Source of the DNA: G963667145 sp963676515 [NCBI: Candidatus Cloacimonadota bacterium] | Lineage (GTDB): Bacteria > Cloacimonadota > Cloacimonadia > G963667145 | Length of the DNA: 64,000 nt | Direction: 5' to 3' | NCBI GenBank assembly: GCA_963676515.1 | Contig: OY781061.1 | Coordinates: 1,302,001-1,366,000 of the forward strand | Part shown: one piece after another, positions 50,860-57,822 of the stretch | Layout: each line of letters opens with the position of its first letter | Position numbering within the stretch: position 1 is the first letter of the stretch | Position numbers and translations under genes: made by a program | Notes under the pieces: generated by a model | Database searches by the model: none | What the model saw: the letters and a program-made list of their open reading frames with translations, nothing else | Told to the model about the DNA's origin: nothing

Positions 50860-53214
50860 ATGAGAAGATGGATAAAGTTTTTTATTGTAATTTTATTTTT
50901 GCAAGGTACCTTGTGGTCGGCAGCCCAAAATTTGCCTGTAAGCAGTAAATTTGACAGTGAAACCAAAAGAACTGCTTGGTGGAATCGGCAGGAGTATCAG
51001 TGGAAAGTAGCTTTCAATAAACTTTTGGGAAAAGGTAAAACGACCAAAAAGCCCAAAGATGAAGCTTTGCATCGCTTGCTGGGAAGAACCACACTTTTTT
51101 TGTATGGATATGAGCTTACCGACATCAGCGGATTGTCTGAGCTAGATCATCTGGAAAATGTAAACTGTTCTTACAACAAGATATCTAGCATAAAAGGTAT
51201 AGAAAATCTGGTAAACTTGAAAGAGCTAAAGTTAAGTGATAACCGCATAACATCTTTAAGGCGAATCAAGAATCTCAAAAAATTGGAGTATCTGCGTGCC
51301 GACTTCAACGATTTGCACGATCTCAAAGGACTGGAGAACCTAAGCAATCTTAAAAGGGTTTATGTGAAGAGGAACTTTCTCTCGTCCATAGAGCCTTTGG
51401 CGGATAAACCTCTTCTGGAGGAGCTGTCGATTAGCTATAACAAAATCACCTCTTTGCAACCACTAAAGACAAGCCCCAAGTTGAAGATTTTGCTGGTGCA
51501 ACACAATTCTCTAAGTAATATCGAAGGTTTAGAAGGGTTGCTAGAGTTGGAGCGAGTGTTTATTTTCAAAAATCGGCTCACCAATCTGGAGGGCGTGCAA
51601 AAGTTAAAAAAACTAAAAGTTTTTATGTTCTCACAGGAGAGTAAGATTTTGCCTGAGGTGGAAAAAGAGAAGGTAAGGCGATTTTTTGCACGGAAAAAAG
51701 CTTTTAAATTTGGCTTTGGTGGTGGATTGTTGGTGCTATTTTGTTTGGGGTTTTTTGGCTATATCTTGGTAAAAATAAGCATAAAGATGAAAAGACGCAA
51801 AGAACGGAAAAAAGAGTTTTTGCGGTTACGGAAGCTTTTTGCTAACCAAAAAGCTTCATTTTTTGACAATAAAAATCTTCTTTATCAATGGTGGAATAAT
51901 CTAGAAGATCAGTGGAAGCGGATTTTTAATGTGCAGCTGGATAATGGAAGCTCGCTCTTTTTCCCTAAAGAGTATGAGCTGCGAGATTTGCTAAATAGCC
52001 GATTTTTTAGGATGCGAGGCGACAATTTGACTAATCTTTCGGGGCTAAAAAATTGCACTAAATTGGAAAGGCTGAGTTTTTATAACGAGAGTCCAAAATT
52101 TTTAAAGCTGTTTTCTGATTTGAATTTTTTGGCGAGATTTGCTAACTTGAAAAGAGTGGAGTTTTCCACTAGCGAAGTGAGAAAGATTAAAGATTTTGCG
52201 AAGCTAGAGAAAATGTTTGAGATTGTAACGCCGTTGAGTGAGATTCCTTATACTCCTGAGGGTAGCATTATTGATATCTCGGACGATACGCAGGTGCGGT
52301 ACAAATATCCGATAGTGGCGATTGGCAATTTTGAGGGGTTGCACCTGGGGCACGCCAAGATACTCAATCGCCTCTATGCTAGGGCTGAAGACACAGGTGG
52401 AGAGGCTTTAGTGCTGACTTACAGAGTACACACGCGGGAGCACTTTCTCAAGAAAGCGAATAAGCCGATAGAGCCCTATATGATTTTGGAGAAGGAGCAC
52501 AAAGAAAATATGTTGTTTCATAAGTTTGGGGTGCATTCGATTTTGTATTTGGATTTTGAGAAAGAGGTGGTAAACCTCTCGGCGGAAGATTTTTTTAAGA
52601 AGATTTTGCTTGAAAAGTTGCATATCAGGGAGATAGTTTGCGGACACGACACAAGATTTGGGAAGGACAGAACGGGCGACTATAGGCTTTTGGTGGAGCT
52701 ATCTAAGCCTTATGGGATTAAGGTTCGCTTGGTAGAGCCATTGATGATGGGTGATGAGATAGTGTGTAGTCGGCTGATAAGAGAGAAGATAAAGCAAGGA
52801 GAGGTTAATAGTCTCAAGCGTTATCTATCGAGGAATTACTCGATAGTGGGTACGGTAGCACAGGGGCGAAAGATAGGAGGGAAGCTAGGTTTCCCGACTC
52901 TGAACCTAACACCCAAAGAGCCGTGTAAACTTTATCCTGCACAAGGGGTGTATATAACGCATACCAAGATCGGCAATAAGGGCTACTATGGTTTGACCAA
53001 TATTGGTTTTGCTCCGACTATCAGGGAAGATCTCAGCGAGAAAACGATAGAGAATTACTTGTACAAGTTTAGCAAATCTATTTATGGACAAGAGGTAAAG
53101 ATAGTGTTTTTGCAGTATTTACGGGAGGAGAAGAAGTTTGCTTCGCGTGACGAGTTGGTGCAGCAGATGAAAAAAGATTTGAAATTGCTCAGGCAATATA
53201 TAAGGGTGCATTAG
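50860..53214 (+). CDS. ribF: membrane-anchored leucine-rich-repeat protein fused to RibF (riboflavin kinase/FAD synthetase)
   Basis: A single 784-residue frame. Residues 5-20 form a signal-like helix, with a possible cleavage site near W-S-A-A-Q. Residues 38-53 carry a W-W-N...Q-W-K...F-N motif, and 78-257 hold about eight internalin-like 22-residue leucine-rich repeats. Residues 285-308 are a transmembrane helix followed by K-R-R-K-E-R-K-K, placing the rest in the cytoplasm. A second W-W-N...Q-W-K...F-N motif (343-357) with degenerate repeats follows. RibF begins near 483: G-N-F-E-G-L-H-L-G-H (adenylyltransferase), G-H-D-T-R-F-G-K-D-R-T-G-D, C-S-R-L-I-R, then the kinase G-K-L-G-F-P-T-L-N-L, L-T-N-I-G-F-A-P-T and I-E-N-Y-L-Y-K-F. 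Ordinary RibF has about 310 residues and no membrane part. Bifunctional FMN/FAD synthesis is likely retained. The role of the sensor-like half is unknown. Confidence 0.88.
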   Translation: MRRWIKFFIVILFLQGTLWSAAQNLPVSSKFDSETKRTAWWNRQEYQWKVAFNKLLGKGKTTKKPKDEALHRLLGRTTLFLYGYELTDISGLSELDHLENVNCSYNKISSIKGIENLVNLKELKLSDNRITSLRRIKNLKKLEYLRADFNDLHDLKGLENLSNLKRVYVKRNFLSSIEPLADKPLLEELSISYNKITSLQPLKTSPKLKILLVQHNSLSNIEGLEGLLELERVFIFKNRLTNLEGVQKLKKLKVFMFSQESKILPEVEKEKVRRFFARKKAFKFGFGGGLLVLFCLGFFGYILVKISIKMKRRKERKKEFLRLRKLFANQKASFFDNKNLLYQWWNNLEDQWKRIFNVQLDNGSSLFFPKEYELRDLLNSRFFRMRGDNLTNLSGLKNCTKLERLSFYNESPKFLKLFSDLNFLARFANLKRVEFSTSEVRKIKDFAKLEKMFEIVTPLSEIPYTPEGSIIDISDDTQVRYKYPIVAIGNFEGLHLGHAKILNRLYARAEDTGGEALVLTYRVHTREHFLKKANKPIEPYMILEKEHKENMLFHKFGVHSILYLDFEKEVVNLSAEDFFKKILLEKLHIREIVCGHDTRFGKDRTGDYRLLVELSKPYGIKVRLVEPLMMGDEIVCSRLIREKIKQGEVNSLKRYLSRNYSIVGTVAQGRKIGGKLGFPTLNLTPKEPCKLYPAQGVYITHTKIGNKGYYGLTNIGFAPTIREDLSEKTIENYLYKFSKSIYGQEVKIVFLQYLREEKKFASRDELVQQMKKDLKLLRQYIRVH

Positions 53215-53580
53215 ATGAAAGTAAAAGAAATGTTGAAGTTGGTCGATGGTAAGTTGCTGAGTGCAGAGGGACATCTGGAATACGATGTGTTTTTTGGAGT
53301 AGCATCAGATCTTATTAGCGATATTTTGATGTGTGTGAAAGATCCAGCAGTGCTTTTCACTGGGCTTATCAATCATCAGATTATCCGTGTAGCTGAGATG
53401 GTAGATATGCAGGCTATCGTTTTTGTGCGAGGAAAAAAGCCAAATAAGGAAATGTTGCTATTGGCAAAGGAACACGATTTGCCTGTTTTATGCACAAACT
53501 TGTCTTTGTATGAGGCTTGTGCTTTGGCGTATCAGGGTGGATTGCAGCCGCTAGCTATAAAGATTAGTATTGATGAATAG
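53215..53580 (+). CDS. stand-alone DRTGG-domain protein
   Basis: A 121-residue protein that is almost entirely a DRTGG domain: V-K-E-M-L-K-L-V-D-G-K-L-L-S, then V-F-F-G-V-A-S-D-L-I-S-D-I-L-M and L-F-T-G-L-I-N. The domain occurs in regulatory proteins and next to CBS domains; ligand and function are not established. The same domain is found at the C terminus of the hydrogenase-like protein two genes downstream, to which it is clearly similar. Its ATG directly follows the ribF-fusion stop, and it overlaps the next gene by 8 bases. Confidence 0.85.
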   Translation: MKVKEMLKLVDGKLLSAEGHLEYDVFFGVASDLISDILMCVKDPAVLFTGLINHQIIRVAEMVDMQAIVFVRGKKPNKEMLLLAKEHDLPVLCTNLSLYEACALAYQGGLQPLAIKISIDE

Positions 53581-54052
53581 TTTTGCCTATAGTAAAGATG
53601 CGGAAGTAGATCCTGAGCAATTTTTGGCTGAACTGGGGCAACCTGCGATAAATTTTGAATTTACCATCAAAGCCAAAGATTTCGTGGAGTCTGGCAAAGC
53701 TACCACTAAGGTGAAAAAATATCTCAAGGTTTTGGGAATAGACGCAGGTTCTCTGCGACGCTTTGCTGTGGCGAGCTACGAGGCGGAGATCAATGTGGTG
53801 GCACACTCCAAAGGTGGCAAGATGATGACAGGGATTTACCCAGAGTTTGTGCATCTGAAGTTTATAGACCAAGGTCCCGGGATAGAAGATGTAGACAAGG
53901 CGATGAAGCCTGGCTATTCCACGGCGGACGAATTGGCTCGTTCGATGGGATTTGGTGCAGGGATGGGATTGCCCAATATCAAAGATAATGTGGACATCAT
54001 GAGACTCAGCTCCGAGCAGAATACGGAGATGGATTTGGTGGTGTTTTTTTGA
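53573..54052 (+). CDS. HATPase_c anti-sigma-factor-like ATP-binding protein
   Basis: A 159-residue protein with a GHKL ATPase fold. The N box reads A-V-A-S-Y-E-A-E-I-N-V-V-A-H-S, the G1 box F-I-D-Q-G-P-G-I-E-D, and the G2-like region G-F-G-A-G-M-G-L-P-N-I-K. Without a receiver or dimerisation domain it resembles RsbW/SpoIIAB-type serine kinases, which bind or phosphorylate partner proteins. Similar genes accompany [FeFe]-hydrogenase loci of anaerobes. ATG at 53573. Confidence 0.85.
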   Translation: MNSFAYSKDAEVDPEQFLAELGQPAINFEFTIKAKDFVESGKATTKVKKYLKVLGIDAGSLRRFAVASYEAEINVVAHSKGGKMMTGIYPEFVHLKFIDQGPGIEDVDKAMKPGYSTADELARSMGFGAGMGLPNIKDNVDIMRLSSEQNTEMDLVVFF

Positions 54053-54054
54053 TA

Positions 54055-55677
54055 ATGAAAGATGAAAAAATGATAAGTAAAGGTTCTGTTCAAGAGAACA
54101 AAGAAAAGTGTATCGGATGCACAAGATGTGTGCGAGTTTGCCCTGTGTCTGCTATCAGGCTCAGAGATGGGAAAGTGGAGCGTTATACTCAAAAGTGCAT
54201 CAGCTGTGGGCAGTGTATCAAGATTTGCCCCGTGGGTGCTATTCAGAGCGTTTACGACGACTTTGATCAGCTTTTGCAAGATTCCCGATTTAAGTATCGG
54301 GTGGCACTTTTGTCAAATGTGTTTATCGGGCAACTCCCTCAGAAGGTAGATTATAAGATGGCGATGGACGCCCTTTTGCAGCTAGGATTCGATAAAGTGA
54401 TAGATGAAAATATGATTACTGGGGTGATGGCTCCGATTTTTGCCAAAAAGTTAAACGAAGCAAAAATAAGACCTTTAATCTCATCTAATTGTCCAGCGAT
54501 AGTGCGATTGATCCGCATCAAATATCCATCTTTGTTACCTCATATCTTGCCCTTAGAGAGTTCTGTGGGGATACTCAGTACATATTACCGACATTATCTA
54601 GCTAAGCAAAAGGGATGTAATCTGGAAGAGATCGGCATTTTTTTTATTGCACCTTGTTCTGCTCAAATCACCGCACAAAAAAATCCTGTGGGAAGAGAAG
54701 TGGCTTCTTTAGATGGTGCTTTGGCGATGAAAGATGTTTACAATCGGGTAATGAATGTTTGCTATAATCAGAAGCAAGAGGATAAGAAAGAGGAGCAAGA
54801 GAATAAAAGCAAAAAACGCCATGAGAATTGGGGTATCTATGTTGCCGAAGGGAATCAAATAAAAAAGAGCAACTTTAAAACTTTGGCGGTCAGTGGGTTC
54901 AAGGGGACAAAAGATATTTTGACCAAGATTGAAGGTGGACAGCTGGATTTTTACGATTATGTGGTGTTGCGGAGTTGCACGAATGGATGCGTGGGTGGAG
55001 ATCTGAATGTCGAAAATCCTTTTATCGCTTCCAATAGGATGGCTTCGTCAGATATTGAATTTGAAAAGATAGATAAGGAACTTTTTTATAAACTTTTTGA
55101 GCAAGGGGAGTTTGGATTGCAAGAAGATTTGACCCCCGTAGATTATGGAGTAGAGACCTTGTCGATGCAAGAAAAGATAGTAAAGATGAAAAAATATAAA
55201 GATATCCAAAAACTTTTGCCCGGGAAAGATTGTGGAATATGTGGCTGTCCGACTTGTGCAGATTTGGCGAAGGAGATAGTGGATGGCAAGGCAAAATTTT
55301 CCGATTGCGTATTTAATATGCAGGAGCAGAAGAAAGTCTCATTGCCTAGGATCATAGAGTCTATCGGTGGCAAACTGCTGACGGATGAGAAAAACTTGTC
55401 AGGTGTCGAGGTTAGCAGCGTTTATGCGGGAGATTTGCTCTCGGATGTGATGGCGTCTGCAGGTGATAGCCAGGTGTGGGTGACGATAATGCAACATCAG
55501 AATACGATAGCTGTGGCGTCACTCTTGGAGATAGAGGCGGTAATCTTCGCCAAAGATAAGATGCCGGAGCAAAAATTGATAGAGAAAGCGAATGAAGAGG
55601 GGATCGTGCTGATTAGTAGCTCTCTTTCTTCTTTCCAGATTTCGGGGATGCTGTATAAGATGGTGGTGGTCAGATAG
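54055..55677 (+). CDS. hydrogenase-like iron-sulfur sensor with C-terminal DRTGG domain
   Basis: A 540-residue protein. An N-terminal pair of [4Fe-4S] motifs (C-I-G-C-T-R-C-V-R-V-C-P and C-I-S-C-G-Q-C-I-K-I-C-P, residues about 19-60) is followed by an [FeFe]-hydrogenase large-subunit-like domain (about 80-350), a Cys-rich Fes-type motif C-G-I-C-G-C-P-T-C near 402, and a DRTGG domain (about 430-540). The three H-cluster loops deviate. L1 is S-S-N-C-P-A-I instead of T-S-C-x-P-x-W, L2 A-P-C-S-A-Q instead of M-P-C-x-x-K, and L3 R-S-C-T-N-G-C-V-G-G-D. It is therefore more likely a sensor or regulatory protein than a fast hydrogenase. It has weak start signals, and I chose the ATG at 54055. Confidence 0.87.
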   Translation: MKDEKMISKGSVQENKEKCIGCTRCVRVCPVSAIRLRDGKVERYTQKCISCGQCIKICPVGAIQSVYDDFDQLLQDSRFKYRVALLSNVFIGQLPQKVDYKMAMDALLQLGFDKVIDENMITGVMAPIFAKKLNEAKIRPLISSNCPAIVRLIRIKYPSLLPHILPLESSVGILSTYYRHYLAKQKGCNLEEIGIFFIAPCSAQITAQKNPVGREVASLDGALAMKDVYNRVMNVCYNQKQEDKKEEQENKSKKRHENWGIYVAEGNQIKKSNFKTLAVSGFKGTKDILTKIEGGQLDFYDYVVLRSCTNGCVGGDLNVENPFIASNRMASSDIEFEKIDKELFYKLFEQGEFGLQEDLTPVDYGVETLSMQEKIVKMKKYKDIQKLLPGKDCGICGCPTCADLAKEIVDGKAKFSDCVFNMQEQKKVSLPRIIESIGGKLLTDEKNLSGVEVSSVYAGDLLSDVMASAGDSQVWVTIMQHQNTIAVASLLEIEAVIFAKDKMPEQKLIEKANEEGIVLISSSLSSFQISGMLYKMVVVR

Positions 55678-56391
55678 ATGAGGTGTAAAGCCGATTTGCA
55701 TATGCACTCTGTTTTGTCTCCTTGTGGGAGTTACTCTATGTCGCCCTCGCTTTTGTTTGAGAAAGCTGTGCAAAATGGCTACAAGATGCTTTCTATTACC
55801 GAGCATAATAGCCTGGCGAATTCATCGGCTTACGCGAGCATTGCCCAAAAGTTCGGTATCCATTTTATCTATGGTGTGGAGATTCAGACCGATTTGGAGG
55901 TGCATATTTTGGCTTATTTGCCCGATAAAGATGCGGCACAAGCTTTTGACAAAGAGCTCTACCAGAGTTTGCCAGAGATACAGAATAAGAAAAATTTTTT
56001 TGGCGATCAGGTGCTGATAACGGAAAATGAAATGGTGCTCGGGTTTGAGAATAGACTTTTGCTCAATTCCGTCTCTTGGGATTTGCAAACGACTTTCGCT
56101 AAGGTGAAAAGTTATGGCGGACTGCTCGTGGCGTCGCATGTTGACGCCGATAGTTTTAGTATTAGCTCTCAGCTGGGGTTTTTGCCCGAAGATTTATTGT
56201 TTGATGCTCTAGAGGTGGTGGGCGATACAGCTCCTTGGGAAAAATATGGTTTGCCTTTGGTCAAGAATTCCGATGCTCATTACTTAAAAGATTTTGGCAA
56301 AAGGTATACGGAGTACCAGATGGATGAGATTGGATTTGCAGGTTTGAAAAACGCTTTGCAAGAAAAAAGATTTGAAATAAAAAGTAGCTAA
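55678..56391 (+). CDS. PHP-domain phosphoesterase-like protein
   Basis: A 237-residue protein of the polymerase-and-histidinol-phosphatase fold. Metal-binding motifs are visible: D-L-H-M-H-S near the N terminus, T-E-H-N near 41, Glu in G-V-E-I-Q, S-H-V-D near 154 and S-D-A-H near 200. The substrate is unknown. PHP genes are frequent neighbours of hydrogenase-like sensor genes in anaerobes. The ATG directly follows the preceding stop codon. Confidence 0.88.
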   Translation: MRCKADLHMHSVLSPCGSYSMSPSLLFEKAVQNGYKMLSITEHNSLANSSAYASIAQKFGIHFIYGVEIQTDLEVHILAYLPDKDAAQAFDKELYQSLPEIQNKKNFFGDQVLITENEMVLGFENRLLLNSVSWDLQTTFAKVKSYGGLLVASHVDADSFSISSQLGFLPEDLLFDALEVVGDTAPWEKYGLPLVKNSDAHYLKDFGKRYTEYQMDEIGFAGLKNALQEKRFEIKSS

Positions 56392-56403
56392 AGAGGGGGA
56401 GAA

Positions 56404-56874
56404 GTGGAAAAATGTAAAAACGCACTTTACGATGAGCTGAAAAAAATAATTCAGGCGAAGTCTGAGTTGAAAGATCCTTTGATTGAGATTTTGAGAGAGG
56501 CTCAAGAGCTGTTTGGTTATTTGCCGGAAGAGGTGCAAATATTTGTCGCTGAGCAGATGAATTTGCCAGTAAACAAAATTTATGGGGTGGTAACTTTTTA
56601 CAATTTTTTCTCGATGAAGCCTCGCGGGAAATTTGTGGTCAATGTCTGCACGGGGACAGCTTGCTATGTGAAAGGTGCGGGTAAGGTGATAGAGATGATA
56701 GAGCAGGAGCTGGGCATCCATTTGGGGCAGACCAGCGAAGATGGGAAGTTCACGCTTTCGTCTGTGCGGTGTGTGGGAGCTTGTTCTTTGGCACCAGTGG
56801 TGGTGGTAGGTGAAGACACTTATGGCAAGGTTGCCAGCAGAGCACAAGTCAAAGAGATTTTGGATAAGTATTAG
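56404..56874 (+). CDS. hydC: NuoE/HydC-like [2Fe-2S] subunit, first copy
   Basis: A 156-residue thioredoxin-like ferredoxin subunit of NAD(H)-linked hydrogenases. Four cluster cysteines are present as C-T-G-T-A-C and C-V-G-A-C. The N-terminal helices contain I-L-R-E-A-Q-E-L-F-G-Y-L-P, and I-Y-G-V-V-T-F-Y-N-F-F is the standard NuoE element. GTG start at 56404 with GGGGGAG just upstream. It probably relays electrons between HydB flavin and HydA. A second copy lies at 59679. Confidence 0.9.
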   Translation: MEKCKNALYDELKKIIQAKSELKDPLIEILREAQELFGYLPEEVQIFVAEQMNLPVNKIYGVVTFYNFFSMKPRGKFVVNVCTGTACYVKGAGKVIEMIEQELGIHLGQTSEDGKFTLSSVRCVGACSLAPVVVVGEDTYGKVASRAQVKEILDKY

Positions 56875-56917
56875 TCAGAGTAGAGAAAAGCAAAAATTAA
56901 CGGGAGAGCTAGAGGTT

Positions 56918-57463
56918 ATGCAAGATATTTCTTTACATCTATTGGACATTCTGCAAAATTCGGTGAGTGCGGGAGCTTCGTTGATAGTTTGTCGATTTGT
57001 CAAATCTGCAGATATTTTGCGATTGTCGATAGAGGACGATGGCAAAGGAATGGACGAAGATACTTTGCAGGCTGCTCTGGATCCTTTTTACACTAGCAAG
57101 GTGCATCGCAAGAAAAAAGTCGGCTTGGGCATTCCGCTTTTTGCCCAGAGTGCCAAACTTTCGGGCGGATTTTTTGATATGGAGTCCACTCCTGGTAAAG
57201 GTACGAAGCTGGAGGCAAGTTTTGTCCTCTCGAGCATAGATGTTTTGCCACTGGGCGATATCACTGCGACGATGATTAATTGCGTTGTTGCTCATCCTGA
57301 GGTAGATTTTGTATTGGAGAGTGTAGTGTCAGGGGAAGAAGAGTGTTTTGATACTCGTCTGATTAAAAAGGAGCTAGATGGTGTGCCTTTGGATCAGCCT
57401 GAGATAAGAGTTTTTATAGAAGAGATGCTTAACCAGCAGATTGTAAAATTGGAGGAAAAATGA
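56918..57463 (+). CDS. HATPase_c histidine-kinase-like ATP-binding protein
   Basis: A 181-residue protein: L-H-L-L-D-I-L-Q-N-S-V-S-A-G-A (N box), I-E-D-D-G-K-G-M-D (G1 box), D-P-F-Y-T-S-K (F box) and K-V-G-L-G-I-P-L-F (G2 box). It lacks a His-phosphotransfer domain. A C-terminal extension of about 60 residues has no domain I can name. Similar genes sit between NuoE and NuoF genes of hydrogenase loci in anaerobes. The ATG at 56918 was chosen because the family domain begins there; the frame is open back to 56810 inside hydC. It overlaps the next gene by 4 bases. Confidence 0.83.
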   Translation: MQDISLHLLDILQNSVSAGASLIVCRFVKSADILRLSIEDDGKGMDEDTLQAALDPFYTSKVHRKKKVGLGIPLFAQSAKLSGGFFDMESTPGKGTKLEASFVLSSIDVLPLGDITATMINCVVAHPEVDFVLESVVSGEEECFDTRLIKKELDGVPLDQPEIRVFIEEMLNQQIVKLEEK

Positions 57464-57813
57464 AGTCGTTAGCTGATTTGAAAAAATTAAAAGAAGAAGT
57501 TCAAAAAAAGATGAACTTGAGGAATTCGGATTACAAATATAAAATCGTAGTGGGTATGGGTACTTCTGGTATCGCCATGGGAGCCAGAGAGGTGATGCGG
57601 GCTTTTTTGGATGAGATATCCAAACGAGATGTCGCTGGAGTGATAGTAACCCAGAGTGGAGAGAAAGGTGCCTCTAGTATGGAGCCTGTGGTGGATGTGT
57701 TAGAGAAGGATGGCAAGGTTGTGACTTATTGCCAAATGAGTGCCGAGAAAGCGAAAAGAGTGGTCAGCGAACATATTGTGAATGGAAATGTTATTAGTGA
57801 ATATTTGATTTAG
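57460..57813 (+). CDS. HndB-like thioredoxin-fold protein lacking cluster cysteines
   Basis: A 117-residue homologue of the NADP-reducing hydrogenase subunit HndB: S-L-A-D-L-K-K-L-K-E-E-V-Q-K-K-M-N-L-R, then G-M-G-T-S-G-I-A-M-G-A-R-E-V, E-P-V-V-D-V and I-V-N-G-N-V-I-S-E-Y. In the cluster-binding form I know, G-T-C and T-G-C-I-G-x-C occupy the positions that here read G-T-S and S-G-E-K-G-A-S. The only Cys (V-T-Y-C) is elsewhere. A [2Fe-2S] cluster is therefore not expected. It may be a structural or regulatory subunit. AAATG overlap with the preceding gene. Confidence 0.8.
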   Translation: MKSLADLKKLKEEVQKKMNLRNSDYKYKIVVGMGTSGIAMGAREVMRAFLDEISKRDVAGVIVTQSGEKGASSMEPVVDVLEKDGKVVTYCQMSAEKAKRVVSEHIVNGNVISEYLI

Positions 57814-57822
57814 AAGGTTAGT

